Source of the DNA: JALZKA01 sp963734015
Lineage (GTDB): Bacteria > Actinomycetota > Thermoleophilia > Solirubrobacterales > 70-9
DNA: 64,000 nucleotides
Direction: 5' to 3'
NCBI GenBank assembly: GCA_963734015.1
Contig: CAVTFG010000014.1
Span: 1 to 64,000 of the forward strand
The notes beneath the pieces are model-generated. The model had not been told where the DNA came from. It was given only the letters and a program-made list of their open reading frames with translations, and searched no databases. Position numbers and translations under genes: made by a program. Positions within the stretch are counted from its first letter, which is position 1. The number at the start of each line of letters is the position of its first letter. Of the stretch, positions 57,025-64,000 are shown one piece after another.

Positions 57025-58920
57025 ATGGCGAAGACGATCGGAATCGACCTGGGCACCACGAACTCGTGCGTCGCCATCCTCGAGGGTGGCGAGCCGACCG
57101 TGCTCGAGAACTCCGAGGGCGGTCGCACCACGCCGTCGGTCGTCGCCTTCACCGAGGGCGGCGAACGCCTGGTGGGCACCGTCGCCAAGCGCCAGGCGGT
57201 GATGAACCCCGAGAACACGATCTTCTCGATCAAGCGCTTCATGGGCCGCAAGGAGGCCGAGGTCAAGGAGGAGGAGACCATCGTCCCGTACAAGGTCGAG
57301 GCCGGCCCCGGCGGTGACGTGCGCGTCGACGTACGCGGCAAGCAGTACTCGCCCCCCGAGATCTCGGCGATGATCCTCCAGAAGCTGAAGTCCGACGCCG
57401 AGGCGAAGCTGGGCGAGACCGTCGACTCGGCGGTCATCACAGTCCCCGCGTACTTCAACGACGACCAGCGCCAGGCGACCAAGGACGCCGGCAAGGTCGC
57501 GGGCCTCGACGTCAAGCGCATCATCAACGAGCCGACCGCGGCCGCGCTGGCGTACGGGCTCGACAAGGAGGCCACCGACCAGACGATCCTCGTGTTCGAC
57601 CTGGGCGGCGGCACCTTCGACGTCTCGATCCTCGAGATCGGGGACGGCGTCTTCGAGGTGAAGTCGACCGCCGGCGACAACCACCTGGGCGGCGACAACT
57701 GGGACAAGGCGATCGTCGAGTGGATGGTCGCCGAATTCAAGCGCGACCAGGGCGTCGACCTCTCCCAGGACAAGAACTCCCTCCAGCGCCTCTACGAGCA
57801 GGCCGAGAAGGCGAAGATCGAGCTCTCCTCCGCGCAGGAGACGCAGATCTCGATCCCGTTCATCACGGCGATCGACAACCAGCCGAAGCACCTGGAGATG
57901 CGGCTCTCGCGTTCGAAGCTGAACGAGCTGACCGCCGATCTCCTGAATCGGGTCGTCTCCCCGGTCAAACAGGCGATCTCCGACGCCGGCGCCCCCGACA
58001 TCGACCATGTCGTCCTGGTCGGCGGCATGACCCGCATGCCGGCCGTGCAGGAGAAGGTCAAGGAACTGACCGGCAAGGACCCGCACCAGGGCGTGAACCC
58101 GGACGAGGTCGTCGCCGTCGGCGCCGCGATCCAGGCCGGCGTCCTGGCCGGCGACGTCAAGGACGTCCTGCTGCTCGACGTGACCCCCCTGACCCTCGGC
58201 ATCGAGACCAAGGGCGGCGTCATGACCAAGCTGATCGAGCGCAACACGACCATCCCCTCCCGCAAGTCGGAGATCTTCTCAACGGCCGAGGACAACCAGC
58301 CGTCGGTGGAGATCCACGTCCTGCAGGGCGAGCGCGAGATGGCGTCCGGCAACAAGTCGCTGGGCAAGTTCCAGCTGACCGGGATCCCGCCGGCTCCCCG
58401 CGGGATGCCGCAGATCGAGGTCGCGTTCGACATCGACGCGAACGGCATCCTGAACGTTTCCGCCAAGGACCTCGGCACCGGCAAGGAGCAGAAGATCGAG
58501 ATCAAGAGCGGCTCCGGACTGGAGGAGTCCGAGGTCGAGCAGATGATCAAGGACGCCGAGGCCCATGCCGACGAGGACCGTGCACGTCGCGAGCTGGCGG
58601 AGGCCCGGAACGTCGGTGAGAACGCCGCGTACTCGGCCGAGAAGCAGCTCGGCGAGCTCGGCGACCAGGTCGACGAAGGCGCGAAGGCTGAAATCGAGGG
58701 TCAGATCAAGGAGCTCCGCGAGTCGCTCGACTCCGACGACGCCGAGCAGATCAAGGCCAAGACCGACGCGCTCCAGGCGGCCTTCCACAAGGTCTCCGAG
58801 CAGATCTACCAGTCCGCGTCCGAGCAGCAGGCCGCCGCCGGCGACGGCGCCGGGGCGAACGGCGCCGCTGCCGAGGAGGAGGTCGTGGACGCCGAGGTCG
58901 TGGACGACGAGCGGTCGTGA
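57025..58920 (+). CDS. dnaK: Molecular chaperone DnaK (Hsp70)
   Basis: 631 aa. GIDLGTTNSCVAI nucleotide site, VITVPAYFNDDQRQATKDAG, INEPTAAALAYG, FDLGGGTFDVSIL, VGGMTRMPAVQEKV, and EVEQMIKDAEAHADED substrate-domain lid. Disordered acidic C-terminus (EEEVVDAEVVDDE). ATP-dependent folding chaperone; first gene of the dnaK-grpE-dnaJ-hspR operon, with an inverted repeat upstream that HspR may bind. Its stop overlaps grpE by 4 nt. Confidence 0.99.
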   Translation: MAKTIGIDLGTTNSCVAILEGGEPTVLENSEGGRTTPSVVAFTEGGERLVGTVAKRQAVMNPENTIFSIKRFMGRKEAEVKEEETIVPYKVEAGPGGDVRVDVRGKQYSPPEISAMILQKLKSDAEAKLGETVDSAVITVPAYFNDDQRQATKDAGKVAGLDVKRIINEPTAAALAYGLDKEATDQTILVFDLGGGTFDVSILEIGDGVFEVKSTAGDNHLGGDNWDKAIVEWMVAEFKRDQGVDLSQDKNSLQRLYEQAEKAKIELSSAQETQISIPFITAIDNQPKHLEMRLSRSKLNELTADLLNRVVSPVKQAISDAGAPDIDHVVLVGGMTRMPAVQEKVKELTGKDPHQGVNPDEVVAVGAAIQAGVLAGDVKDVLLLDVTPLTLGIETKGGVMTKLIERNTTIPSRKSEIFSTAEDNQPSVEIHVLQGEREMASGNKSLGKFQLTGIPPAPRGMPQIEVAFDIDANGILNVSAKDLGTGKEQKIEIKSGSGLEESEVEQMIKDAEAHADEDRARRELAEARNVGENAAYSAEKQLGELGDQVDEGAKAEIEGQIKELRESLDSDDAEQIKAKTDALQAAFHKVSEQIYQSASEQQAAAGDGAGANGAAAEEEVVDAEVVDDERS

Positions 58921-59429
58921 ATGGAGAAGCACGCAGACATCGGCCAGAGCCAGAGCCGGCGGAGGAAGCCAGGGCGGTCGAGGAGGACCTCGACTCGCTC
59001 GTCGAGGACCTCAGGCGCGAGCGCGACGAGTACCTCGAGCTCGCGCAGCGGGCGCGGGCCGACTTCGAGAACTACCGAAAGCGAGCGACACGCGAGGGAC
59101 AGGACGCGCTGCTGCGTGGCAAGACGGAGGTGGGCCGCGCGGTACTGCCGGCCCTGGACAACCTCGAGCGGGCTCTCGAAGCCGACGGCGACGGCTTGGC
59201 CGAGGGTGTCGCTCTGGTTCACAAGGAGCTTGCGTCGGGCCTCGCATCGGCCGGCATCGAGCCGATCGACCCGGCGGGCGAGGCATTCGACCCCAACCTG
59301 CACGAGGCGCTCTCCTCCCGCCCGCCCGAGGACGGTGAGGGCTCGGGCATGGTCGTCGAGACCGTGCAGCGCGGCTACCGCCTCGGCGAAACGCTGATCC
59401 GTCCCGCGCGGGTCGTCGTGACGAGCTAG
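58917..59429 (+). CDS. grpE: Nucleotide exchange factor GrpE
   Basis: 170 aa, GTG 58917 inside the dnaK stop (GTGA). Long coiled coil (EEDLDSLVEDLRRERDEYL, RARADFENYRKRATRE), then LPALDNLERALEAD, KELASGLASAGIEPIDPAGE, FDPNLHEALSS and MVVETVQRGYRLGETLIRPA. Dimer that speeds ADP release from DnaK. Complete. Confidence 0.97.
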   Translation: MNGEARRHRPEPEPAEEARAVEEDLDSLVEDLRRERDEYLELAQRARADFENYRKRATREGQDALLRGKTEVGRAVLPALDNLERALEADGDGLAEGVALVHKELASGLASAGIEPIDPAGEAFDPNLHEALSSRPPEDGEGSGMVVETVQRGYRLGETLIRPARVVVTS

Positions 59430-59440
59430 GGGGCCCGGCG

Positions 59441-60538
59441 ATGGCGCGTGACCTCTACGAAGTCCTCGGGGTCGACCGCAAGGCCTCCGACGACGAGATC
59501 AAGAAGGCATACCGCACGCTCGCGCGGGAGAACCACCCCGACCGCAACCCCGGGGACGAGGCCGCCGAGGAGCGGTTCAAGGAGATCCAGGGCGCCTACG
59601 ACACGCTCTCGGACCCGGAGAAGCGCAAGACATATGACGCGGGCGGCGGCTTCGACCCGCGCAACATGGCGGGCGGCTTCGCATCGGACATCGGCGACAT
59701 CTTCACGACGTTCTTCAACCGCGGCGGGCGCGGGGGCGGGCCCCAGGCCGTGCAGGGCCGCGACCTGCGCGCCGAGGTCTCGCTGACCTTCGACCAGGCG
59801 ATGCACGGCGCCGAGGTGGCGGTGACCGTCCCGAAGCAGGCGACCTGCGCAACCTGCGGCGGTGACGGCGCGAAGCCCGGGACCCATCCGGTCGTCTGCC
59901 CGCGGTGCGAGGGGCGCGGCGTGGACTCGCAGAGCCAGGGCTTCTTCTCGATCAGCCAGCCGTGCCCGCAGTGCGGAGGACGCGGCCAGGTGATCGAGGA
60001 CCCGTGCCCGACGTGCCAGGGCTCGGGCCTGACCGTGCAGAGCAAGCGCTACCGGGTGAACGTGCCCGCCGGGGTCCACGACGGCAGCCGAATCCGCGTC
60101 GCGGGCAAGGGAGAGGACGGACCCCTCGGCGGCCCGCCGGGCGACCTGTACGTCGTCGTCGGGGTCACACCGTCCCCGGTCTTCGCGCAGCGTCCCGACG
60201 GCCACCTGGAGGTCCGCGTGCCGATCACGATCCCGGAGGCCGTGAACGGAGCCACCGTCGAGGTCCCGACGCTGGACGGCACCAAGCGAATCCGCGTACC
60301 CGCGGGCACCGAACACGGCACGGTCCAGCGCCTGCGCGGCGAGGGGCCGCCCGAGCCCGACGGCCGTGGCCGGCGCGACATCCACTACCGGCTCGAGATC
60401 GAGGTGCCCAAGGACCTCTCCCCAGAGGGGAAGCGCGCTGTCGACGACCTCGCGAGCGCGCTGAACGGCCACGATCCGCGCGCGCGGATCCTGCAGAGCG
60501 TGAAGGCGACCGCCCCGAGCGAGAACATTGACCAATGA
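59441..60538 (+). CDS. dnaJ: Co-chaperone DnaJ (Hsp40)
   Basis: 365 aa. J domain with DLYEVLGVDRKASDDEIKKA and the HPD motif (ENHPDRNPG), glycine-rich linker (FNRGGRGGGPQ), four zinc-finger repeats (CATCGGDG, CPRCEGRG, CPQCGGRG, CPTCQGSG), and C-terminal substrate domains. Stimulates DnaK ATPase. The stop overlaps hspR by 4 nt. Confidence 0.98.
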   Translation: MARDLYEVLGVDRKASDDEIKKAYRTLARENHPDRNPGDEAAEERFKEIQGAYDTLSDPEKRKTYDAGGGFDPRNMAGGFASDIGDIFTTFFNRGGRGGGPQAVQGRDLRAEVSLTFDQAMHGAEVAVTVPKQATCATCGGDGAKPGTHPVVCPRCEGRGVDSQSQGFFSISQPCPQCGGRGQVIEDPCPTCQGSGLTVQSKRYRVNVPAGVHDGSRIRVAGKGEDGPLGGPPGDLYVVVGVTPSPVFAQRPDGHLEVRVPITIPEAVNGATVEVPTLDGTKRIRVPAGTEHGTVQRLRGEGPPEPDGRGRRDIHYRLEIEVPKDLSPEGKRAVDDLASALNGHDPRARILQSVKATAPSENIDQ

Positions 60539-61011
60539 GCTCCGGTCCGACACCCAGGCGCTCGAAGACCTCGATCCGGGTCTCCTCCAGCCGCGGCGTC
60601 TTCATGATCTCGGTCGCCGCCGAGCTGGCCGAGATGCACCCGCAGACGCTCCGCATGTACGAGGCGCGCGGCCTGATCACGCCGAAACGCTCGCCCAAGA
60701 ACACGCGCCTCTACTCGCAGGACGACGTCGACCGGCTTCGCCGGATCCAGCGCATGACCGCCGAGGAGGGACTGAACCTCGCGGGAGTCGAGACCGTGCT
60801 AAACATGGAGGCGGAGCTCGAGCGCGCCCGCAGGGAGCTCGCGAAGATGCGCGAGCGCACGGCCGAGCTGGAGCGCCAGATGCTCGACGAGATCGAGCGG
60901 ATCAAGCGCTCGATGCGAGCCGAGATCGTTCCCTACGGCGCGTACGAGCCCGACAAGGTGAAGATCCCGATCAGGCGCCGCGCCGCCGACCCGGGCAGCT
61001 CCGAGGAGTAG
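60535..61011 (+). CDS. hspR: Heat-shock repressor HspR (MerR family)
   Basis: 158 aa. MerR-type winged helix near residues 22-85: VFMISVAAELAEMHPQTLRM, YEARGLITPKRSPKNTRLYS, QDDVDRLRRIQRM, then a coiled-coil (EAELERARRELAKMRERT) and a basic tail. In actinobacteria HspR represses the dnaK operon by binding HAIR palindromes with DnaK as corepressor; the same operon order here supports the name. ATG 60535 overlaps the dnaJ stop. Confidence 0.95.
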   Translation: MSSGPTPRRSKTSIRVSSSRGVFMISVAAELAEMHPQTLRMYEARGLITPKRSPKNTRLYSQDDVDRLRRIQRMTAEEGLNLAGVETVLNMEAELERARRELAKMRERTAELERQMLDEIERIKRSMRAEIVPYGAYEPDKVKIPIRRRAADPGSSEE

Positions 61012-61054
61012 CTGGAACAGCCCGATCATCTTGACGGGGACAGCGCGTCGTACG

Positions 61055-62337
61055 ATGCACGTGATGTCCTCCTCAGCGCTGCGCGCTTTCACATGCTCGC
61101 TCTGCCAAGCCGTCTACAGGGAGCTCCCGTTCGCGGCCGTCTGCGATCGCTGCTCCAAGCCCCTCAACGCTTTCTATGAGTACGAATCCGTTCGGGTTGC
61201 ACTCCAAGAGCGCCCGCTCTCGAAGCGCCCGCGCAACATCTGGCGGCTCGGCGAGCTGCTGCCCGTCGTGCCGGGCGACCGGATCGGGACGGCCACCGGG
61301 TTCTCGCCGCTGATCCGCGCTCAGCGCCTCGGGAGGCGCCTCGGGCTCGACGACCTGTGGATCAAGAACGACACGGTCCTGGCCCCGTCGCTCTCCTACA
61401 AGGACCGCGTCGTCTCCGTCGCGCTCCAGCGGGCGCTCGAAGCCGGCACAACGCGCATCGGCTGCGTCTCGACGGGGAACGTCGGGAACTCGGTCGCTGC
61501 GATCGCATCGAGCGTCGGGATCGACGCCACGATCTTCTATCCGCGCCAGGTGGACCCGGCGAAGCTGATCAGCACCTCCGGCTACGGCCAGCGGATCATC
61601 CGCCTCGAGGGAACCTACGACGAGGTCAACGCGGTCTGCCGACGGCTCGCGATCGAGACCGAGATCCCGTTCGTGAACATCAACCTCCGGCCGTACTACG
61701 CGGAGGGCGCTAAGACCCTCCCCTACGAGATCACCGAGCAGCTCGACTGGCGCCCGCCCGACCACTGTGTGGTTCCGGTCGCCGGCACCACGCTCATCCG
61801 CAAGGTGATCAAGGGGTTCTGGGAGCTGCAGCAGGTCCGGCTGACCGAAGACAACCCGACCCGGGTCCACGCCGCCCAGGCGGAGGGATGCGCGCCCGTG
61901 GCGCGCGCGGTCGTCTCCGGAGCGGAGGAGATCGAACCCTCGAGCCGGACCGATGTGCGGACTCGATCGCGATCGGCGCGCCCAGCGAAGGAGGCATCGC
62001 TGCGCACGAGGGCTGGTCGGTCGGCGGGACGGGCGCGGCCGTTTCCGACGACGAGATCATGCGCGGGATGGCTCTCCTTGCCGAGACCGAGGGGATCTTG
62101 GCGGAGCCGGCGGGGGGCACCGTCATCGCAGCGGTCGCCCAGCTCCGCGACAACGGCGTGATCGCGCGATCGGACCGCGTCGTCGCCGCCGTCACCGGCA
62201 ACGCGCTGAAGACGCTCGACGCCGTCGCCGCGATGCCGGGTGCCGGCGAGAGTGAGGCGCTTCCGCTCTCGGCTGCCGACGCCGTCTTCCACGAGTGGAT
62301 CGGCCAGGAAGCGCCCCGCCGGCGGGCGGCCCGCTAG
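61055..62337 (+). pseudogene. Threonine synthase-like PLP enzyme, one frameshift
   Basis: ATG 61055 (61064 also possible). N-terminal zinc ribbon (FTCSLCQAVYRELPFAAVCDRC), then fold-type II core: GFSPLIRAQRLGRRL, LAPSLSYKDRVVSVAL (PLP lysine), GCVSTGNVGNSVAAIAS (phosphate loop) and NLRPYYAEGAKTLPYEI. Near 61940 the frame changes, continuing DSIAIGAPSEGG, GGTGAAVSDDEIMRGMALLA, EGILAEPAGGTVIAA and DRVVAAVTGNALKTLD. Combined about 427 aa. Converts O-phosphohomoserine to threonine if true ThrC; the zinc ribbon plus core is typical of archaeal-type threonine synthase. Single indel likely an error. Confidence 0.85.
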
Positions 62338-62341
62338 CTGA

Positions 62342-63589
62342 TCAGGAGCGGCGCCGGCGCCGGCCGCGTCGCGCCCTGCGCAGCAGCCGCAACGATTTCC
62401 GGCGAATCCGTCTGAGCCCCCGCCGCGCGCGGTTCCACCTCTGCCGTCGCCGCCTGCGTGCCTCCAGGGCCGCGGCTCGTCCGGGTCCCTCCCGGATCAT
62501 TTGCCGGAGCGCGGCCGCCAGCTCGAGGTCTCCCGCCGCTTCGGCCGCGGCGGCGTTCTCGCCCGCGCGCTCGAGGAGAAAGCTCTCGCCGATCGGCATA
62601 CGGGCCAGCTTGTCGAGGGGAACCTCGTCAGGCATGGTCGAACAGCGCTCGAGCGCTCCCACGATGCGAAGTCCAACCATGGTGCGTAGGCATTTCTCGC
62701 ACTCACCGCAGTTCAGCCGGCCGGTGTCCTTCTTGAAGCACACGCGAAGGTTGTCGAGGGCGACCTGAGAGTCCTTGACCACGGCGATCTTCTCTGCCCG
62801 GGTGACGGCACCGTCGTGGCTGAGCTCCACGAGCTCGGAGCTCCAGAGCGGGTCGAGCTCGGGGTGCGAGCCCCAGGGGTGGAGGCGGATCGCGGGCGCG
62901 CTCGCTGGGACGAGAACCCGCTCGAACCGGTTCGAAACCACATGGGCGACGCTGGCCAGCAGGGCGCCGTGGTACTGGTCTCCCCAGCGGCAGTAGAGCT
63001 TGGCGACTTTCTTTACGTCGGTCTCCACCTCGACCAGAGGCAGCCCGAGGCCGGCGGCGGCCTTGCGGACGAGCGGGGCGACCCGCCCGAGCGTTTCGGC
63101 GTCGTCGAGCTGCGCGTCGAAGCCATGGATGAAGATGAGGGCGTCGAGTCGTTCGAGGTTGGTGAGCACGCTGTAGAAACTGTCGAGCCCGCCGCTGAAG
63201 AAGCAGGCGGTCCCGCGATTCCCCGTGCCCACCTGGGCCTGCGCACCTCGGGGCTCGATCGCCACCCTTCGCAGCTCGGGATACCAGCCGTTCAGCATTC
63301 GCTCGACGCCTTCCAGCCCCGCGAGCAACCGCGGCGACACCTGCCCGTCCACGCTGATGTCCATCCCGGCGCGCATCGCGATCGGGGTCGCCGCCGCGAG
63401 GAACGGGTCGTAGCCCTCGGCGGGCTCGCCGCCGACGACGCGATGGGAGAGCACGTAAGTCTTCGGGCCGATCGCGAGGGTCGCCCGCAACCGCTCGCCC
63501 TCCCGCTCCAGCGAGTGCAGGCGGGCGCCGGTCTGAGTACCGTTTCCGCGCCCTGAGCCGGACGCGCGCCGTTGCGTCGATCCGGGCAC
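62342..63589 (-). CDS. QueC-like ATP-pyrophosphatase-fold protein with arginine-rich tail
   Basis: 415 aa, GTG 63589. Core: ACFFSGGLDSFYSVLTNL is the SGGxDS P-loop of PP-loop ATPases (ATP adenylation); FIHGFDAQLDD and LVEVETDVKKVAK follow. A four-cysteine site near 310 (CFKKDTGRLNCGECEKCLRT) parallels the zinc site of QueC. From about residue 375 the tail is almost entirely Arg/Lys (RRRRRQRWNRARRGLRRIRR, then KSLRLLRRARRGRRRRRS), suggesting binding to nucleic acid or membrane. Not adjacent to queuosine genes; substrate unknown. Confidence 0.82.
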   Translation of the reverse strand: MPGSTQRRASGSGRGNGTQTGARLHSLEREGERLRATLAIGPKTYVLSHRVVGGEPAEGYDPFLAAATPIAMRAGMDISVDGQVSPRLLAGLEGVERMLNGWYPELRRVAIEPRGAQAQVGTGNRGTACFFSGGLDSFYSVLTNLERLDALIFIHGFDAQLDDAETLGRVAPLVRKAAAGLGLPLVEVETDVKKVAKLYCRWGDQYHGALLASVAHVVSNRFERVLVPASAPAIRLHPWGSHPELDPLWSSELVELSHDGAVTRAEKIAVVKDSQVALDNLRVCFKKDTGRLNCGECEKCLRTMVGLRIVGALERCSTMPDEVPLDKLARMPIGESFLLERAGENAAAAEAAGDLELAAALRQMIREGPGRAAALEARRRRRQRWNRARRGLRRIRRKSLRLLRRARRGRRRRRS

Positions 63590-63643
63590 GACCCAGAATT
63601 CTGACAGCCGGCCGGCCGCGGTCCGGTGGGCCGTGGCGCCGTG

Positions 63644-64000
63644 TCACTCCCCGAGGAGACGGGCCGCGACGCCTTCCACGGTCTCGACTCCGTACTCGTG
63701 GGAGGGCTGTTGGTCCGTGAGGATCGCCATCGAGAGCTGACGCGGCCCGCCGCGCTCGCGGAGCTCCGCCGCCTGGTGTACGAGCGCCTTGTCCGGTAGC
63801 CACCCGCCCTTGAAGCGGGCGGCCCACTCCTCGCCCGCAGCGACCGGGATCCCCCAGCTCTGGCTCGGGATCACGGAAGCGAGGAGGCTCTGCGCGTAAT
63901 CGACGTGAGCGCGCGGGAACATCTCGTCGAGCTCGGAGAAGAACCGGGCCATGTCGCCGGCGGTGATCTGCGCGTTCCCCCAGTACCCGGCGATGGTGAA
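63644..64000 (-). CDS. Serine beta-lactamase-fold hydrolase, partial (3' end)
   Basis: Open minus-strand frame runs off the right edge, carrying the C-terminal part: FTIAGYWGNAQITAGDMARF, FSELDEMFPRAHVDYAQSLL, SQSWGIPVAAGEEWAARFKGG (K-G-G equivalent of the KTG box), and HEYGVETVEGVAARLLGE. This matches the end of class A beta-lactamase-like serine hydrolases. An internal ATG at 63952 is not the true start. The nucleophile Ser-x-x-Lys lies outside the window. Confidence 0.7.
   Translation of the reverse strand, partial: FTIAGYWGNAQITAGDMARFFSELDEMFPRAHVDYAQSLLASVIPSQSWGIPVAAGEEWAARFKGGWLPDKALVHQAAELRERGGPRQLSMAILTDQQPSHEYGVETVEGVAARLLGE

Overview
The window is high-GC throughout, uses many GTG and TTG starts, packs genes tightly with 4-nt overlaps, and leaves no gene-free stretch above about 300 bases. 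The dnaK-grpE-dnaJ-hspR heat-shock operon, myo-inositol-1-phosphate synthase next to a phosphatidylinositol-phosphate-type synthase, a mycothiol-style formaldehyde dehydrogenase plus MBL pair, an F420/LLM-type oxidoreductase and a BTAD/STAND/WD40 regulator point to an actinobacterium. A deep lineage such as Thermoleophilia (Solirubrobacter/Gaiella-like) is my inference, not proven. No rRNA, phage, insertion sequence or CRISPR array was seen; this is ordinary chromosome with accessory pieces.

Layout. 0-6.5 kb: methyltransferase, two tandem lipoproteins, a thiolase divergent from a 3-hydroxyacyl-CoA dehydrogenase, a GAP-family membrane protein, and a broken CNNM/CorC-type gene. 6.6-14.7 kb: an eight-gene plus-strand operon (Orn/Lys/Arg decarboxylase, guanidine-type deiminase, M20 amidohydrolase, cupin, FMN reductase, APC permease, UspA, enolase-superfamily protein) that reads like a non-orthologous agmatine/guanidino-compound route. 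14.7-20 kb: ferritin, SnoaL, HD, SDR and CaiD-like genes, a secreted phosphatase-fold lipoprotein and a small membrane-anchored protein. 20.2-25.3 kb: one giant BTAD-AAA-nSTAND-TM-WD40 regulator sharing an upstream motif with the small secreted protein. 25.5-37.4 kb: tRNA-Asp, FAH-family hydrolase, metallophosphoesterase, GGDEF-EAL protein, a lipid-modification operon (COG2907-DUF1365-cyclopropane synthase-hydrolase), ADH plus MBL, a copper-type promoter with a Met-rich membrane protein, and an FHA-HTH regulator. 37.4-47 kb: tRNA-Val fused head-on to an SDR, lgt, tRNA-Glu, argF, RlmD-like methyltransferase, LLM protein, UDG-like protein, glycosyltransferase-PHP fusion. 47-57 kb: secreted DUF4394/Calx-beta protein, ino1-PIP synthase-PAP2 cluster, endonuclease III, two secreted phosphatase-fold enzymes, cytochrome c. 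57-64 kb: dnaK operon, threonine synthase, QueC-like ATPase, and a partial beta-lactamase-fold gene.

Two repeated DNA/RNA elements stand out. Eight copies of a roughly 53-bp two-hairpin element (loop GTTGTTGA, compensatory stem changes) sit at gene ends. A separate 50-nt motif occurs twice, immediately upstream of the deiminase and the UDG-like gene, with 39/50 identity and a covarying hairpin; it is the best candidate here for an undescribed regulatory RNA or mobile mini-element.

Seven genes are interrupted by 1-3 frameshifts each while their reading frames are otherwise well conserved; sequencing or assembly indels are the likeliest reason, and they are annotated here as broken genes spanning the full extent.
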